Source: Alistipes sp. (GTDB lineage: Bacteria > Bacteroidota > Bacteroidia > Bacteroidales > Rikenellaceae). From it: DNA of 37,367 nt. Position 1 is the first letter of the stretch; each line of letters begins with the position of its first letter. A model generated the notes under the pieces. That model searched no databases and was not told the origin of the DNA. It saw only the letters and a list, made by a program, of their open reading frames with translations. The position numbers and the translations under genes are program-made. Below are positions 6,994 through 15,778 of this stretch, one piece after another. Where the stretch lies: NCBI GenBank assembly GCA_029059935.1, contig JAIDUZ010000068.1, positions 1 through 37,367 of the forward strand. The letters are read 5' to 3'.

Positions 6994-9291
6994 TCATTTC
7001 TTCGAGCCCGCCACGATTTTCAGACATTCGTCCAGCGTCAGCGCTGCGGGTTCCGTGCCTTTGGGTATGCGGTAGTTCTTGCCTTTGTAAGCGATGTAGG
7101 CGCCGTAGCGGCCGTTCCGGACCTGCATGTCGGGGTCTTCGGCGAATTCTTTCAGCGGCTTGTGGGCCGTAGCGGCCGCTTCCTTGTGGGCGCGTACCAC
7201 CTCCACGGCGCGGTCGTAGGTCACCGTGTAGGGGTCGTCGGTCTTGGCCAGCGAGGCGAACGACTTGCCGTAGCGGACGTAGGCGCCGTATTTGCCGATG
7301 CCCACGGCCAGCTCTTCGCCGTCGAGCTCGCCCAGCGTGCGCGGCAGCGCAAAGAGCTCCAGGGCCTCTTCCAGCGTGATGGACTCGATGAGCTGGCCTT
7401 TCTTGAGCGATGCGAAGCGGCTCTTCTCGCCCTCGGGGGCTTCGATTTCGGCCATCGGGCCGTAGCGGCCGATGCGCGCCTTGACCGTGCGGCCCGTCTT
7501 GGGGTCGGTGCCCAGGATGCGGGCCTGGTTCTTCTTGTCGTTCTGCTGTTCGATGGCCGTGTCTACCATCTTGTGGAACGGTGCGTAGAAGTCGCCGATC
7601 ATGCGGTCCCACGTGATGTCGCCCTCGGCGATGCGGTCGAACTCCTTCTCGACGTTGGCCGTGAAGTTGTAGTCGATGATAGGCCCGAACTGCGCTTCGA
7701 GGTAGTCGTTCACCACCATGCCGATGTCGGTCGGCGAGAGGCGGTTCTTCTCCTTGCCGAAGTTCTCGGTGAGGTTCTTGGCGGCGATTTTTTCGCCCGT
7801 GAGCGTGAGCTGCACGTAGCCGCGCTTCTGACCCTCCTTGTTCTGCTTCACCACGTAACCGCGGTTGATGATGGTGGAAATCGTGGGCGCGTAGGTCGAC
7901 GGACGTCCGATGCCCAGTTCTTCGAGCCGCTTGACCAGCGAGGCTTCGTTGTAACGAGCCGGGGCCTGGGTGAAGCGTTCTGTGGCTGTGATGTTCGCCG
8001 CCGTGAGGGCATCGCCCTGCGCCAGCTTGGGCAGCAGGCCTTCGCCGCTCTCCGGGGTCTGGTCGTCGTCGGTCGACTCGGAATAGAGACGCAGGAATCC
8101 GTCGAAGCGGATCACCTCGCCCGTAGCCACGAACTGCAAGGGCGAACCCTCGATGTCGATGGTCACGGTCGTGCGGTCGAGTTCGGCGCAGACCATCTGC
8201 GAGGCCACGGTGCGCTTCCAGATCAGGTCGTAGAGCCGTTTTTCGGCCGGCGTACCCTCGATGCTCTGCCGCTCGATGTAGGAGGGGCGGATGGCTTCGT
8301 GGGCCTCCTGGGCCCCCTTGGTCTTGGTCTTGTAGTTGAACCAGCGCGAGTATTTCTCGCCGTAGAGTTTCGTTATCTCCTCCTTGCACTGGGCCAGGGC
8401 CTGCTGCGAGAGGTTCACCGAGTCGGTACGCATGTAGGTGATGAGACCCTGCTCGTAGAGGTGCTGCGCCACCGACATGGTCTGCGAAACCGACATGCCC
8501 AGCTTGCGGCCGGCCTCCTGTTGCAGTGTCGACGTGGTGAAAGGCGGGGCGGGGTAGCGCTGGGCCGGTTTTTCTTCGGCCTTGGCGACGGTGAACGCTG
8601 CGCCGACGGTGCCGCGCAGGAATGCTTCGGCCTCCTCGCGCGTTTCGAACCGGGAGGAGAGTTCGGCCTTGAAGAGGGTCTTGTCGGGGTCGCCGGCCGC
8701 ATGGAACTGCGCCACCACACGGAAATAGGGCGTCGACCGGAACGCGATGATTTCGCGCTCGCGCTCCACGATGAGCCGCACGGCCACCGACTGCACGCGG
8801 CCGGCCGAGAGCGACGGCTTCACCTTTTTCCACAGCACGGGCGAGAGCTCGAAGCCCACCAGCCGGTCGAGGATGCGGCGCGCTTGCTGGGCGTTGACCA
8901 GGTTCATGTCCACCGTGCGCGGGCTCTCGATGGCTTCGAGGATGGCGCGTTTGGTGATTTCGTGGAAGACGATGCGTTTCGTCCGGTCGACCGGGAGACC
9001 CAACACTTCGGTCAGGTGCCATGCGATGGCCTCTCCTTCGCGGTCTTCATCGGAGGCCAGCCATACGGTCTTGCTTTTGGCCAGGCGCGTGAGTTCGTCC
9101 ACCACCTTTTTCTTGTCGCCCGGTATTTCGTACACGGGGCGGAATCCGTCGGCGATGCGGATGCCGAGGTCTTTTTTCGAGAGGTCGCGGATATGGCCGA
9201 AGCTCGACTTGACCATGAAGTCCTTGCCCAGGAACTTCTCGATGGTCTTGGCCTTGGCCGGCGACTCGACGATGACTAAGTTTTCGTGCAT
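6994..9291 (-). CDS. topA: DNA topoisomerase I (type IA)
   Basis: This enzyme relaxes negative supercoils by passing a single strand through a tyrosine-linked break. The Toprim domain has the acidic motif SDEDREGEAIAWH near residues 80-92. The catalytic tyrosine is Tyr286 in GLITYMRTDSVN. The central type IA core is complete, followed by C-terminal repeat domains (for example GRYGPMAEIE, GKYGAYVRYG, GRYGAYIAYKGKNYRIPKG). The 765-residue length fits Bacteroidota TopA, which lacks the cysteine zinc ribbons of the E. coli enzyme. ATG at 9291 gives the standard start MHENLVIVESPAKAKTIEK. I see no strong -7 box just upstream. Confidence 0.97.
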   Translation of the reverse strand: MHENLVIVESPAKAKTIEKFLGKDFMVKSSFGHIRDLSKKDLGIRIADGFRPVYEIPGDKKKVVDELTRLAKSKTVWLASDEDREGEAIAWHLTEVLGLPVDRTKRIVFHEITKRAILEAIESPRTVDMNLVNAQQARRILDRLVGFELSPVLWKKVKPSLSAGRVQSVAVRLIVEREREIIAFRSTPYFRVVAQFHAAGDPDKTLFKAELSSRFETREEAEAFLRGTVGAAFTVAKAEEKPAQRYPAPPFTTSTLQQEAGRKLGMSVSQTMSVAQHLYEQGLITYMRTDSVNLSQQALAQCKEEITKLYGEKYSRWFNYKTKTKGAQEAHEAIRPSYIERQSIEGTPAEKRLYDLIWKRTVASQMVCAELDRTTVTIDIEGSPLQFVATGEVIRFDGFLRLYSESTDDDQTPESGEGLLPKLAQGDALTAANITATERFTQAPARYNEASLVKRLEELGIGRPSTYAPTISTIINRGYVVKQNKEGQKRGYVQLTLTGEKIAAKNLTENFGKEKNRLSPTDIGMVVNDYLEAQFGPIIDYNFTANVEKEFDRIAEGDITWDRMIGDFYAPFHKMVDTAIEQQNDKKNQARILGTDPKTGRTVKARIGRYGPMAEIEAPEGEKSRFASLKKGQLIESITLEEALELFALPRTLGELDGEELAVGIGKYGAYVRYGKSFASLAKTDDPYTVTYDRAVEVVRAHKEAAATAHKPLKEFAEDPDMQVRNGRYGAYIAYKGKNYRIPKGTEPAALTLDECLKIVAGSKK

Positions 9292-9320
9292 TTCTTCTTT
9301 GTGGCTATGCGCTTCAAATG

Positions 9321-9349
9321 CGAAAACCTAAGTTCTCACTTAGGTTCGC
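9321..9349 (-). terminator. Hairpin terminator of the DUF4270 gene
   Basis: AACCTAAGT and ACTTAGGTT form a 9-bp stem around a TCTC loop, extended by flanking GCG/CGC. On the minus strand the stem is followed by TTTTCGC, about 20 bp after the DUF4270 stop. Confidence 0.7.
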
Positions 9350-9370
9350 AGCCGAAGTCTCTCTTTTCGG

Positions 9371-10993
9371 TTATTTGACAAGGTTGTACAGCAGTTCGAA
9401 ACGAATCGGCGCATTGTTGCGCGCATCGTTCATTCCCTGCAGTACGCAGAAGTCCGGCGTGTAGAGCCCGTAGGCTTCGGGCGCCGCGTAGATCGTGCGG
9501 TTCTTCACGTTCCCGAGGTCGATTTCGCGGTTTTCGGCCTGCGCCGCGTCGCGCTCGGCCGCATAGGCGTTCCACAGCGTCTGGACGTAGCCCGTGATGT
9601 CCATCGTGTAGCAGCCGCGGCTGCGGTTGACGCTGCCGTCGTAGGCCAGTTGCACGTCGTAGGTCTTCTCGTAGGAGTAGTTGTAGTCGACGATCGGTAT
9701 CAGTCTCTTGTAGTCGGTGTAGAGACCGATGCGCGAGGGCGCCGAATCCATCTCCGCGATGAGTTTGTCGACGTTCGGGGTCTGCATGGTCTGCTGCCAG
9801 TCGTAGTCGGCGTCGGCGAAATAGATCATCATGCGCACTCTGCTGAATGCGAGTGTCTTGTATGTTTCGACCCCGGCGTTGGCATTGTCGATTTCGGCTT
9901 GCAGCTCCTCGAAGAATTCGGGCGTGAAGGCAATCTCCGTCGTCACGCCGCCCAGGCCCTCCACCATCAGCCGGCGGTCCTCCTCCGGACGGTTGTCCGG
10001 CTGACCCGCCGCGGGTTCGCGGATTTCGTCGTTCGTGCTGAAGAAAGAGCCTTTCGTGTAGTCGCGTTCCAGCGTGTTCACCGAGACGTTGCCGAACGGT
10101 GTCGAAGTCGAGGAGTCGTAGAACGCGTATTGCAGTATCAGCGTATCCCGAATCAGCGAGGGGTCCTCCTGCATGCGGTTGCGGCCGTAGACCACCAGTC
10201 CCGACTGCGTCAGGTCGACTCCGTAGATGCCGCCTTTGCCTGCCTGCGTCTGCTCCTGGTCTTTGGCGGGCCGGATGTAGAGTCCCTTGAACTCGTTCAT
10301 CCACTGACCTATGCTGTCGATGCTCGTGTAAATCGAGTAGTTGTTCTCGTAGGTGCCTTCCTGTAGCAGCAGACGCCGGAGCAGATGCTCGCCCGCATCC
10401 TCGATTTCCAGCGTGACGGCCGCGTCTTTCAGATAGCCGGTCCGTTCGGTGGGGAAGGTGAAGCTGAAGAGCGGCTGGCTGCCGACATACTTTCCGGCCT
10501 CGAAATTCAGATAGAAAGTCGTGTCGCTCGACTCCTGGAGGTAGGAGTCGTCGGCCACCTCGTAGATTTCGTAGCGCTGGGGCGTCAGCGTGTCGCGGCC
10601 GAACTGGTCGATGGTCAGGATGAGCTGCACCGAGTCCACGAAAGGCCGGTATCCGAACATCCCGGCTTCGAAATTCTGGATGACGTCGATGTATTGCGTC
10701 AGGAATCCTGCCGAGCGCAGTCCCAGCGTGTCGTTGAGCTGGCTGCCCATGTAGCCGTAGCCGATTTTCGACGAGACGATCGAGTCGGTCTGCACCAGGC
10801 GCGTTTTTACCAGGGTCCGGCGTATGTACTCGCCGTCGGGGGACTTGCGCGGGAACTCGACGTAGCCCGTCTTCATCTGCTGGTTTTCGGGCACGATGTT
10901 CGCCCCCAGCGAATCGTCCACCGTCGTGCAGCCCGCCAGCACGGCCATTGCGGCCGCGGCCCCTGCGAGCAGATACCTATCGAATCTCTTCAT
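9371..10993 (-). CDS. DUF4270 family lipoprotein
   Basis: A 540-residue protein starting MKRFDRYLLAGAAAAMAVLAGCTT. The lipobox LAGC predicts signal peptidase II cleavage and lipid attachment at the Cys. After it comes DDSLGANIVPENQQ, typical of DUF4270 proteins of Bacteroidota, then a long beta-rich region and the C-terminal segment ending RFELLYNLVK. The function is unknown; it is presumably anchored in the outer membrane or periplasm. The frame is open further upstream, but ATG at 10993 is chosen because it gives the signal peptide. The start overlaps the end of the starch synthase gene by 17 bp, so the two are co-translated. The pairing of a GT5 synthase with DUF4270 recurs in Bacteroidota. 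Confidence 0.85.
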   Translation of the reverse strand: MKRFDRYLLAGAAAAMAVLAGCTTVDDSLGANIVPENQQMKTGYVEFPRKSPDGEYIRRTLVKTRLVQTDSIVSSKIGYGYMGSQLNDTLGLRSAGFLTQYIDVIQNFEAGMFGYRPFVDSVQLILTIDQFGRDTLTPQRYEIYEVADDSYLQESSDTTFYLNFEAGKYVGSQPLFSFTFPTERTGYLKDAAVTLEIEDAGEHLLRRLLLQEGTYENNYSIYTSIDSIGQWMNEFKGLYIRPAKDQEQTQAGKGGIYGVDLTQSGLVVYGRNRMQEDPSLIRDTLILQYAFYDSSTSTPFGNVSVNTLERDYTKGSFFSTNDEIREPAAGQPDNRPEEDRRLMVEGLGGVTTEIAFTPEFFEELQAEIDNANAGVETYKTLAFSRVRMMIYFADADYDWQQTMQTPNVDKLIAEMDSAPSRIGLYTDYKRLIPIVDYNYSYEKTYDVQLAYDGSVNRSRGCYTMDITGYVQTLWNAYAAERDAAQAENREIDLGNVKNRTIYAAPEAYGLYTPDFCVLQGMNDARNNAPIRFELLYNLVK

Positions 10994-11783
10994 AGAATCG
11001 GTTGTAAGTGTCGAAAAATCCTTCTTCTTCCGGCGCCCGGTATTCGAGCATCGGTTTGCCGCTCGTGCGGGCCATCTCCAAGACGCGGGCATCCACGTCG
11101 GGCGAGGCCGCGATGATGCCGTCGGCATATTCCATAACGAAACGGCAGAGATTTTCGTATGACGGAGTCTCCAGAATCGAGAGATTTTTGTCCTTGACCC
11201 CTTCGCCGGCGATTTTGGCGCCGAATCCGGCATCCAGCACCCCCGGGAAGGCATCGTCGTAGAGCGAGACAACCACCTTCACGTCGCGGAAGATGGGGTC
11301 GTCGGCGAAGACCTTCTTCAGATAGACCGGCGTGACGCCGGCGAACCAGCCGTGACAATGCACCACGGTGGGGGCCCAGCGCAGTTTCTTGACCGTTTCG
11401 AGCACGCCGCGGGCGAAGAAGATGGCCCGTTCGTCGTTGTCGGCGAACTCGCGGCCCTCGGCGTCGTGCAGAATCGCCTTGCGCGAGAAGTAGTCGTCGT
11501 TGTCGATGAAGTAGATCTGCACGCGGGCCGCCGGTATCGAGGCCACCTTGATGATGAGCTGGTGGTCGTTGTCGTCGATGATGAGGTTCATGCCCGACAG
11601 CCGGATCACTTCGTGGAGCTGGTGCCGCCGCTCGTTGATGCAGCCGTAGCGGGGCATGAACGTGCGGATTTCGTTTCCGCGTTCCTGCATCGCTTGTACC
11701 AGTGTCCGACAGAGTGCCGAAGCCTCCGTTTCGGGAAGATAGGGGGCTATCTGTTGACAGACGTACAGAATCTTGTTGGCCAT
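10977..11783 (-). CDS. Short glycogen/starch synthase (GT5 N-terminal domain only)
   Basis: A 268-residue protein related to the N-terminal (Rossmann-like) domain of GT5 starch/glycogen synthases: ILYVCQQIAPYLPETEASALCRTL at the N-terminus, a PTVVHCHGWFAG motif near residue 140, and SILETPSYENLCRFVMEYADGIIAASPDVD. The second GT-B domain that binds the nucleotide sugar in full-length GlgA (about 480 residues) is absent. This truncated form is a recognised Bacteroidota variant and not a local deletion, since both ends look intact. Whether it is catalytic is unclear. The N-terminal K-x-G-G motif for ADP-glucose is not visible; PETEAS occupies the equivalent place. It overlaps the downstream DUF4270 gene. 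Confidence 0.8.
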   Translation of the reverse strand: MANKILYVCQQIAPYLPETEASALCRTLVQAMQERGNEIRTFMPRYGCINERRHQLHEVIRLSGMNLIIDDNDHQLIIKVASIPAARVQIYFIDNDDYFSRKAILHDAEGREFADNDERAIFFARGVLETVKKLRWAPTVVHCHGWFAGVTPVYLKKVFADDPIFRDVKVVVSLYDDAFPGVLDAGFGAKIAGEGVKDKNLSILETPSYENLCRFVMEYADGIIAASPDVDARVLEMARTSGKPMLEYRAPEEEGFFDTYNRFYEEIR

Positions 11784-12003
11784 GATCCGTGGTTTTTATG
11801 GGGATTTCCGTTTCGTTGTTCCGCCGCGGGCGGCTCCCGTTGCAAAGATAGTGATTTTTATGTTAGGTAGAAAGCGGGGGCCCGAAGGTAAAAGGCCGGC
11901 TGCTTCCGATATTTTTTCCGGGAAGATGCCGGAGCAAACAGAGCGGCCGCATGGAAATAGGCTTGTCCCCGGCGGGGCGCCTCCTTTTTCCGGCTTTTGC
12001 TTT
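11784..12003. other. Intergenic region between the starch synthase and queA
   Basis: This 220-bp stretch holds the minus-strand -7 box at 11843-11850. The remainder (11860-12003) is GC-rich with only weak hairpins and no clear T-tract terminator for queA. I see no gene in it. Confidence 0.6.
11843..11850 (-). promoter_or_regulatory. -7 promoter box upstream of the starch synthase gene
   Basis: The minus strand reads TATCTTTG, a match to the Bacteroidota TAnnTTTG element, about 59 bp before the start codon. No good -33 TTTG is visible. Confidence 0.6.
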
Positions 12004-13056
12004 CTACAGAATCAGCATCGCATCGCCGTAGGTTCCGAAGCGGTAGCCCTCTTCCTTGGCGATGCGGTAGGCGTTCATCACCGTTTCGTAGCCGCCGAAC
12101 GCCGCCACCATCATCAGCTGCGTCGAGAGGGGCAGGTGGAAGTTGGTGACCATTGCGTCCGCCACCGAGAAGTCGTAGGGCGCGAAGATGAACTTGTTGG
12201 TCCAGCCCTCCATGGGTTTGATCATGCCACCCGTCGAAACGGCCGTCTCGATGGTCCGCATCACGGTCGTGCCGATCGCCACCACCTTGCGGCCGTCGCG
12301 CTTCGCGGCGTTCACGGTCTGTGCCGCCTCGTCCGTCACGAAGAACTGCTCGGAGTCCATCTTGTGCTTCGAGAGGTCCTCGACGTCCACCGTCCGGAAG
12401 TTGCCCAGTCCCACGTGCAGCGTGACGAAAGCCCGGTCGATGCCTTTGATCTCCATGCGTTTGAGCAGGTGCTTCGAGAAGTGCATGCCGGCTGTCGGGG
12501 CCGCTACGGCGCCTTCTTTCTCGGCGAAAATCGTCTGGTAGCGTTCCGCATCTTCGGGTTCCACCTTCTCGCGCACCCATTTCGGCAGGGGCGTTTCGCC
12601 CAGGGCGAAGAGCGCCGTCTTGAATTCGTCGTAGTCGCCGTCGAAGAGGAAGCGCAGGGTGCGGCCGCGCGACGTGGTGTTGTCGATCACTTCGGCCACC
12701 AGGGCGTCGTCGTCGCCGAAGTAGAGTTTGTTGCCGATGCGTATCTTGCGCGCCGGGTCCACCAGCACGTCCCACAGGCGCAGCTCGCGGTTCAGCTCGC
12801 GCAGCAGGAAGATTTCGATTTCGGCGCCCGTCTTCTCCTTGTTGCCGTAGAGGCGCGCCGGAAAGACCTTCGTGTTGTTGAACACGAAGAGGTCCTTTTC
12901 GTCGAAATAGTCCAGAATCTCCTTGAAGATGCGGTGTTCGATGCTGCCGTCGGCACGGTGCACCACCATGAGCCGCGACTCGTCGCGGTTTTCGGCCGGA
13001 TAGTGGGCCAGCATCGTTTCGGGATCGTAGTCGTAGCCGTATTGCGATAGTTTCAT
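12004..13056 (-). CDS. queA: tRNA preQ1(34) S-adenosylmethionine ribosyltransferase-isomerase
   Basis: QueA transfers and isomerises the ribose of S-adenosylmethionine onto preQ1 at tRNA position 34, giving epoxyqueuosine. The 350-residue sequence has the standard family features: [16 protein letters not shown] near the N-terminus, [13 protein letters not shown], the conserved [31 protein letters not shown], and [18 protein letters not shown] at the C-terminus. Length is typical. It is the last gene of the yfhO-ftsX-DUF3098-uppP-truB-queA run, 64 bp after truB. That gap holds a nested inverted repeat. Confidence 0.96.
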   Translation of the reverse strand: MKLSQYGYDYDPETMLAHYPAENRDESRLMVVHRADGSIEHRIFKEILDYFDEKDLFVFNNTKVFPARLYGNKEKTGAEIEIFLLRELNRELRLWDVLVDPARKIRIGNKLYFGDDDALVAEVIDNTTSRGRTLRFLFDGDYDEFKTALFALGETPLPKWVREKVEPEDAERYQTIFAEKEGAVAAPTAGMHFSKHLLKRMEIKGIDRAFVTLHVGLGNFRTVDVEDLSKHKMDSEQFFVTDEAAQTVNAAKRDGRKVVAIGTTVMRTIETAVSTGGMIKPMEGWTNKFIFAPYDFSVADAMVTNFHLPLSTQLMMVAAFGGYETVMNAYRIAKEEGYRFGTYGDAMLIL

Positions 13057-13070
13057 GGCTGGAAAGGGTT

Positions 13071-13115
13071 TCTGCGTCGGAATTGAAAAAGAATCAATTG
13101 TTAATCATACGCAGA
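13071..13115. repeat. Nested inverted repeat between truB and queA
   Basis: TCTGCGT (13071-13077) pairs with ACGCAGA (13109-13115), and inside it AATTG (13081-13085) pairs with CAATT (13095-13099). It lies just upstream of the queA start on the minus strand. It could be a processing site or a weak attenuator. There is no T tract after the outer stem. Confidence 0.4.
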
Positions 13116-13120
13116 AAAGT

Positions 13121-13849
13121 TCATTTTGTTTCGGTTTGCTGCAATTTTTTCAGAAAATCGTCCAGCTGCCACGCCTGGGCCGTCGTGAATCCGCCGCTCC
13201 GCGTGCGGCACAGCGAGGTCAGGTGGGCGCCGCTGCCGAGCGCTTCGCCTATCTCGCGGGCCAGCGAGCGGATGTAGGTGCCCTTGCTGCATCGCACCCG
13301 GATGCGGATACGCGGCAGGGCATATTCTTGCAGCTCGGTTTCGTAGATGGTTATCAGTGCCTTGCGTAGTTCCACCGTCTCCGTCGTCTCGCCCGCCCGG
13401 GCCAGTTCGTAGGCGCGTGTGCCGTCGATTTTCTTCGCCGAGTAGAGGGGCGGTTCCTGGAGCCGCTCGCCTTCCAGGCTGCGCAGCGCTTCTTCGGCCG
13501 CTTCGCGCGTGATGTGTTCGTAGGGATAGGTGCGGTCGACGGGATGTTCCAGGTCGAAGCTCGGGGTCGTGGCCCCCAGCATCACGTCGGCAACATACTC
13601 TTTCTCTTCGGCTTGCAGCGCATCCACCAGCTTCGTGGCGCGGCCGATGCACACCAGCAGGATGCCCGTCGCCAGCGGGTCGAGCGTGCCGGCATGGCCC
13701 ACCTTGATGCGGCGGTAGCCCAGGTTGCGGAGCGTGTATTTGATTTTGCGCACCACATCCGTCGAGGTCCATTCCAGCGGCTTGTCGATGACCGCTATGT
13801 AGCCTTCTTCGAAGTTGAGGCCCCGCAGGTCGCGTTCTTCCGGCGTCAT
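13121..13849 (-). CDS. truB: tRNA pseudouridine(55) synthase
   Basis: TruB converts U55 of the tRNA T-loop to pseudouridine. In this 242-residue protein the catalytic aspartate is Asp57 in [14 protein letters not shown]. Other conserved segments are the N-terminal [14 protein letters not shown], the [19 protein letters not shown] motif and the C-terminal [23 protein letters not shown] at 13849 overlaps the uppP stop by 4 bases and is preferred over further in-frame sequence upstream, which lies inside uppP. This short form lacks the C-terminal PUA extension. Confidence 0.96.
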   Translation of the reverse strand: MTPEERDLRGLNFEEGYIAVIDKPLEWTSTDVVRKIKYTLRNLGYRRIKVGHAGTLDPLATGILLVCIGRATKLVDALQAEEKEYVADVMLGATTPSFDLEHPVDRTYPYEHITREAAEEALRSLEGERLQEPPLYSAKKIDGTRAYELARAGETTETVELRKALITIYETELQEYALPRIRIRVRCSKGTYIRSLAREIGEALGSGAHLTSLCRTRSGGFTTAQAWQLDDFLKKLQQTETK

Positions 13850-14637
13850 ATCGCGTAGCTGATGATGGATACCGCGCCGGCTACGGCGCAATAGAGGGCG
13901 AACCAGATCAGTTTGCCCCGTTTGACTGCTTCGATCATGAAGCGGCAGGCCGCGCATCCCGTGACGAACGCCGCCGCGAAGCCGGCCGCCAGCGGACCCG
14001 CCGCCACGCCGGTCGTCAGTTCGCCCGAGGCGATTTCCAGCAGCATCTCGCCCAGAATCGGCGCCAGCACCATCAGAAACGAGAACTGCGCCACGGCAGC
14101 CTTCTTGTTGCCCAGGAGCAGTCCCGTGGCGATGGTGGTTCCCGAGCGCGAAAGCCCCGGCATCGCCGCCGCGGCCTGCGCCACGCCGATGAGGAAGGCG
14201 TCGCGGTAGCTTATCTCTTCTTTCTGCCGCGGTTTCGCATAGTAGGCGAACGCCAGCAGGGCGGCCGTCAGCAGCAGCATGGCTCCCACCACGACCAGAA
14301 TCCACGGTGCGTTCAGCATCGCGTTGAGCCGGTCCTTGAAAGCGAAGCCCACGATGCCGATCGGAATCATCGAGACGGCTATCTTAAGTATGTAGGCTTG
14401 CTCCGGCGTGAAGCGGCGCGAGAAAAGCCCCCGAAGCAAACGCCATACTTCGCTCCGCAGCACGGCAATGGTGCTCAGCACCGTGGCGGCATGGAGCGTG
14501 ACGTCGAACGTGAGGTTTTCTTCGAGCTCCACCCCCAGCAGCTCCTTGGCTATTTGGAGGTGGCCGCTGCTCGACACGGGCAGGAATTCGGTGATTCCCT
14601 GCACGATGCCCAGCAGAATGGCTTGCAGCGTATCCAT
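13846..14637 (-). CDS. uppP: Undecaprenyl-diphosphatase UppP/BacA
   Basis: An integral membrane phosphatase that recycles undecaprenyl diphosphate to the monophosphate carrier used in peptidoglycan and surface-glycan synthesis. The 263-residue protein has the family motifs [14 protein letters not shown] (residues about 15-28) and PGLSRSGTT in the middle, with about seven or eight hydrophobic segments. Activity confers bacitracin tolerance in other bacteria. It lies between DUF3098 (7 bp upstream) and truB (4-bp overlap) in the packed minus-strand run. Confidence 0.96.
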   Translation of the reverse strand: MDTLQAILLGIVQGITEFLPVSSSGHLQIAKELLGVELEENLTFDVTLHAATVLSTIAVLRSEVWRLLRGLFSRRFTPEQAYILKIAVSMIPIGIVGFAFKDRLNAMLNAPWILVVVGAMLLLTAALLAFAYYAKPRQKEEISYRDAFLIGVAQAAAAMPGLSRSGTTIATGLLLGNKKAAVAQFSFLMVLAPILGEMLLEIASGELTTGVAAGPLAAGFAAAFVTGCAACRFMIEAVKRGKLIWFALYCAVAGAVSIISYAI

Positions 14638-14644
14638 CGGCGGG

Positions 14645-14890
14645 TTATTCGTAGCGTTTGAGTATGGCGTATATCTCCATCGCGAAGCCGCCCACGACCA
14701 GGATGGGCGCCAGCGTGATGCGTCGCCACGAGAACATGGCGTAGTCGAATTCGTCGGGCGAGTCGCTCCCTCCGCCGGCCATCAGCACGAAGCCCAGGAT
14801 GACGACGGCGAAGCCTATGGCCAGCAGGATGTAGTTGCGGCGCGTGAGCGGCATGCGCGGATTTTCCGGAGTGCGGTTCGGTTGTTCCAT
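14645..14890 (-). CDS. DUF3098 small membrane protein
   Basis: An 81-residue protein with two transmembrane helices (about residues 21-40 and 57-75) separated by a short loop containing [20 protein letters not shown], which is characteristic of DUF3098. It sits 3 bp after ftsX and 7 bp before uppP, the usual Bacteroidota arrangement. No function is known. Linkage to ftsX suggests a divisome or envelope role, but that is inference only. Confidence 0.88.
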   Translation of the reverse strand: MEQPNRTPENPRMPLTRRNYILLAIGFAVVILGFVLMAGGGSDSPDEFDYAMFSWRRITLAPILVVGGFAMEIYAILKRYE

Positions 14891-14893
14891 AGG

Positions 14894-15778
14894 TCAATAA
14901 AGGTATATCTTGTTCGATTTCATGTTCACGAATTTGTTGAGCGCCACCCATGTGAAGAGGCCCGAGATGACGACTCCCCCGCCGATCATCGCCCCGAAGA
15001 TGGGGATGCCCGTGCGGCTCGCTTCGGCCAAAGCCTGCAGCTCGGGCACCGCTTCGTCGAGCCCGTAGGCCGCCAGGGCGAAGAGCGCCGAGGCCGCCGT
15101 GCCGGCCAGAATGCCCTGCGTGATGCTGCTGGCCAGGAACGGTTTCATGATGAACCACTTGGTGGCACCCACCAGCTTCATGGTGTTGATCAGGTAGCGT
15201 TTCGAGAAGATGGCCAGGCGGATGGTGTTGCTCAGCAGGATGAGCGAGATGAAGAGCAGCGCTCCGCCGAAGAGCAGCAGCACGAAGCGTATCTTGTTCA
15301 CCGTGTCGTGGAGCCGTGCGGCCATCAGGGCCGGATAGCTCACGTGCGCCACTCCGCGCAGCCGTTCGGTTTCGGCGATGAAGGCCTCGACCCGCTCGCG
15401 GTTCTCCGACTGCGTCGTGAGCGTGAGTTCGTAGGAGTCGAGCAGCGGATTTTCGTCCAGTATCTCTTCGAATCCGTCGCCGAACAGGCGGCGGAACTCT
15501 TCGTCTTCGAGTTTTTCGGTCTTGGAGACGAAAGCCGAGGTTCCGACCAGCTGGTGGTCGGTCAGGTAGCGTTCGATTTCGGCGCGCTGCTTGTCGCTGA
15601 GTCCGTTTTTCAGCTCCACCGACACCTGGATGCTCGACTGGAGCGTGTGCGCCGCCTTCATGGCCGCCAGCAGCAGATAGCCCACCGACCCCAGCAGAAA
15701 CAGCACGAGGGTCAGGCTGACCGTCGCTACGAGGTAGGAGTTGCGGACCTTGCGCTTCAAACGTTTGTCGTCTTTCAT
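14894..15778 (-). CDS. ftsX: Cell division protein FtsX
   Basis: FtsX is the membrane subunit of the FtsEX complex, which controls peptidoglycan hydrolases at the septum. The 294-residue protein has a transmembrane helix near residues 15-38, an extracytoplasmic domain (about 40-170), then three further transmembrane segments with the FtsX-type core (SNTIRLAIFSKRYLINTMKLVGATKWFIMKPF). ATG at 15778 overlaps the yfhO stop (ATGA). The ATPase partner ftsE is not next to it, as is often the case in Bacteroidota. Confidence 0.93.
   Translation of the reverse strand: MKDDKRLKRKVRNSYLVATVSLTLVLFLLGSVGYLLLAAMKAAHTLQSSIQVSVELKNGLSDKQRAEIERYLTDHQLVGTSAFVSKTEKLEDEEFRRLFGDGFEEILDENPLLDSYELTLTTQSENRERVEAFIAETERLRGVAHVSYPALMAARLHDTVNKIRFVLLLFGGALLFISLILLSNTIRLAIFSKRYLINTMKLVGATKWFIMKPFLASSITQGILAGTAASALFALAAYGLDEAVPELQALAEASRTGIPIFGAMIGGGVVISGLFTWVALNKFVNMKSNKIYLY

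Noticed and set aside
6880..9279. A long plus-strand open frame opposite topA
   Set aside because: It mirrors topA codon structure, is rich in Arg, Gly and Val and has no domain signature.
9371..11272. A longer DUF4270 protein starting at 11272
   Set aside because: The extra 93 codons lie within the starch synthase gene in another frame, and the lipoprotein signal begins at 10993.
11868..12006. TAGAAAGC (11868-11875) and GCTTTCTA (11999-12006) as terminal inverted repeats of a small element
   Set aside because: Only 8 bp, one end overlaps the queA stop codon, no target duplication and no recognisable content between; probably chance.
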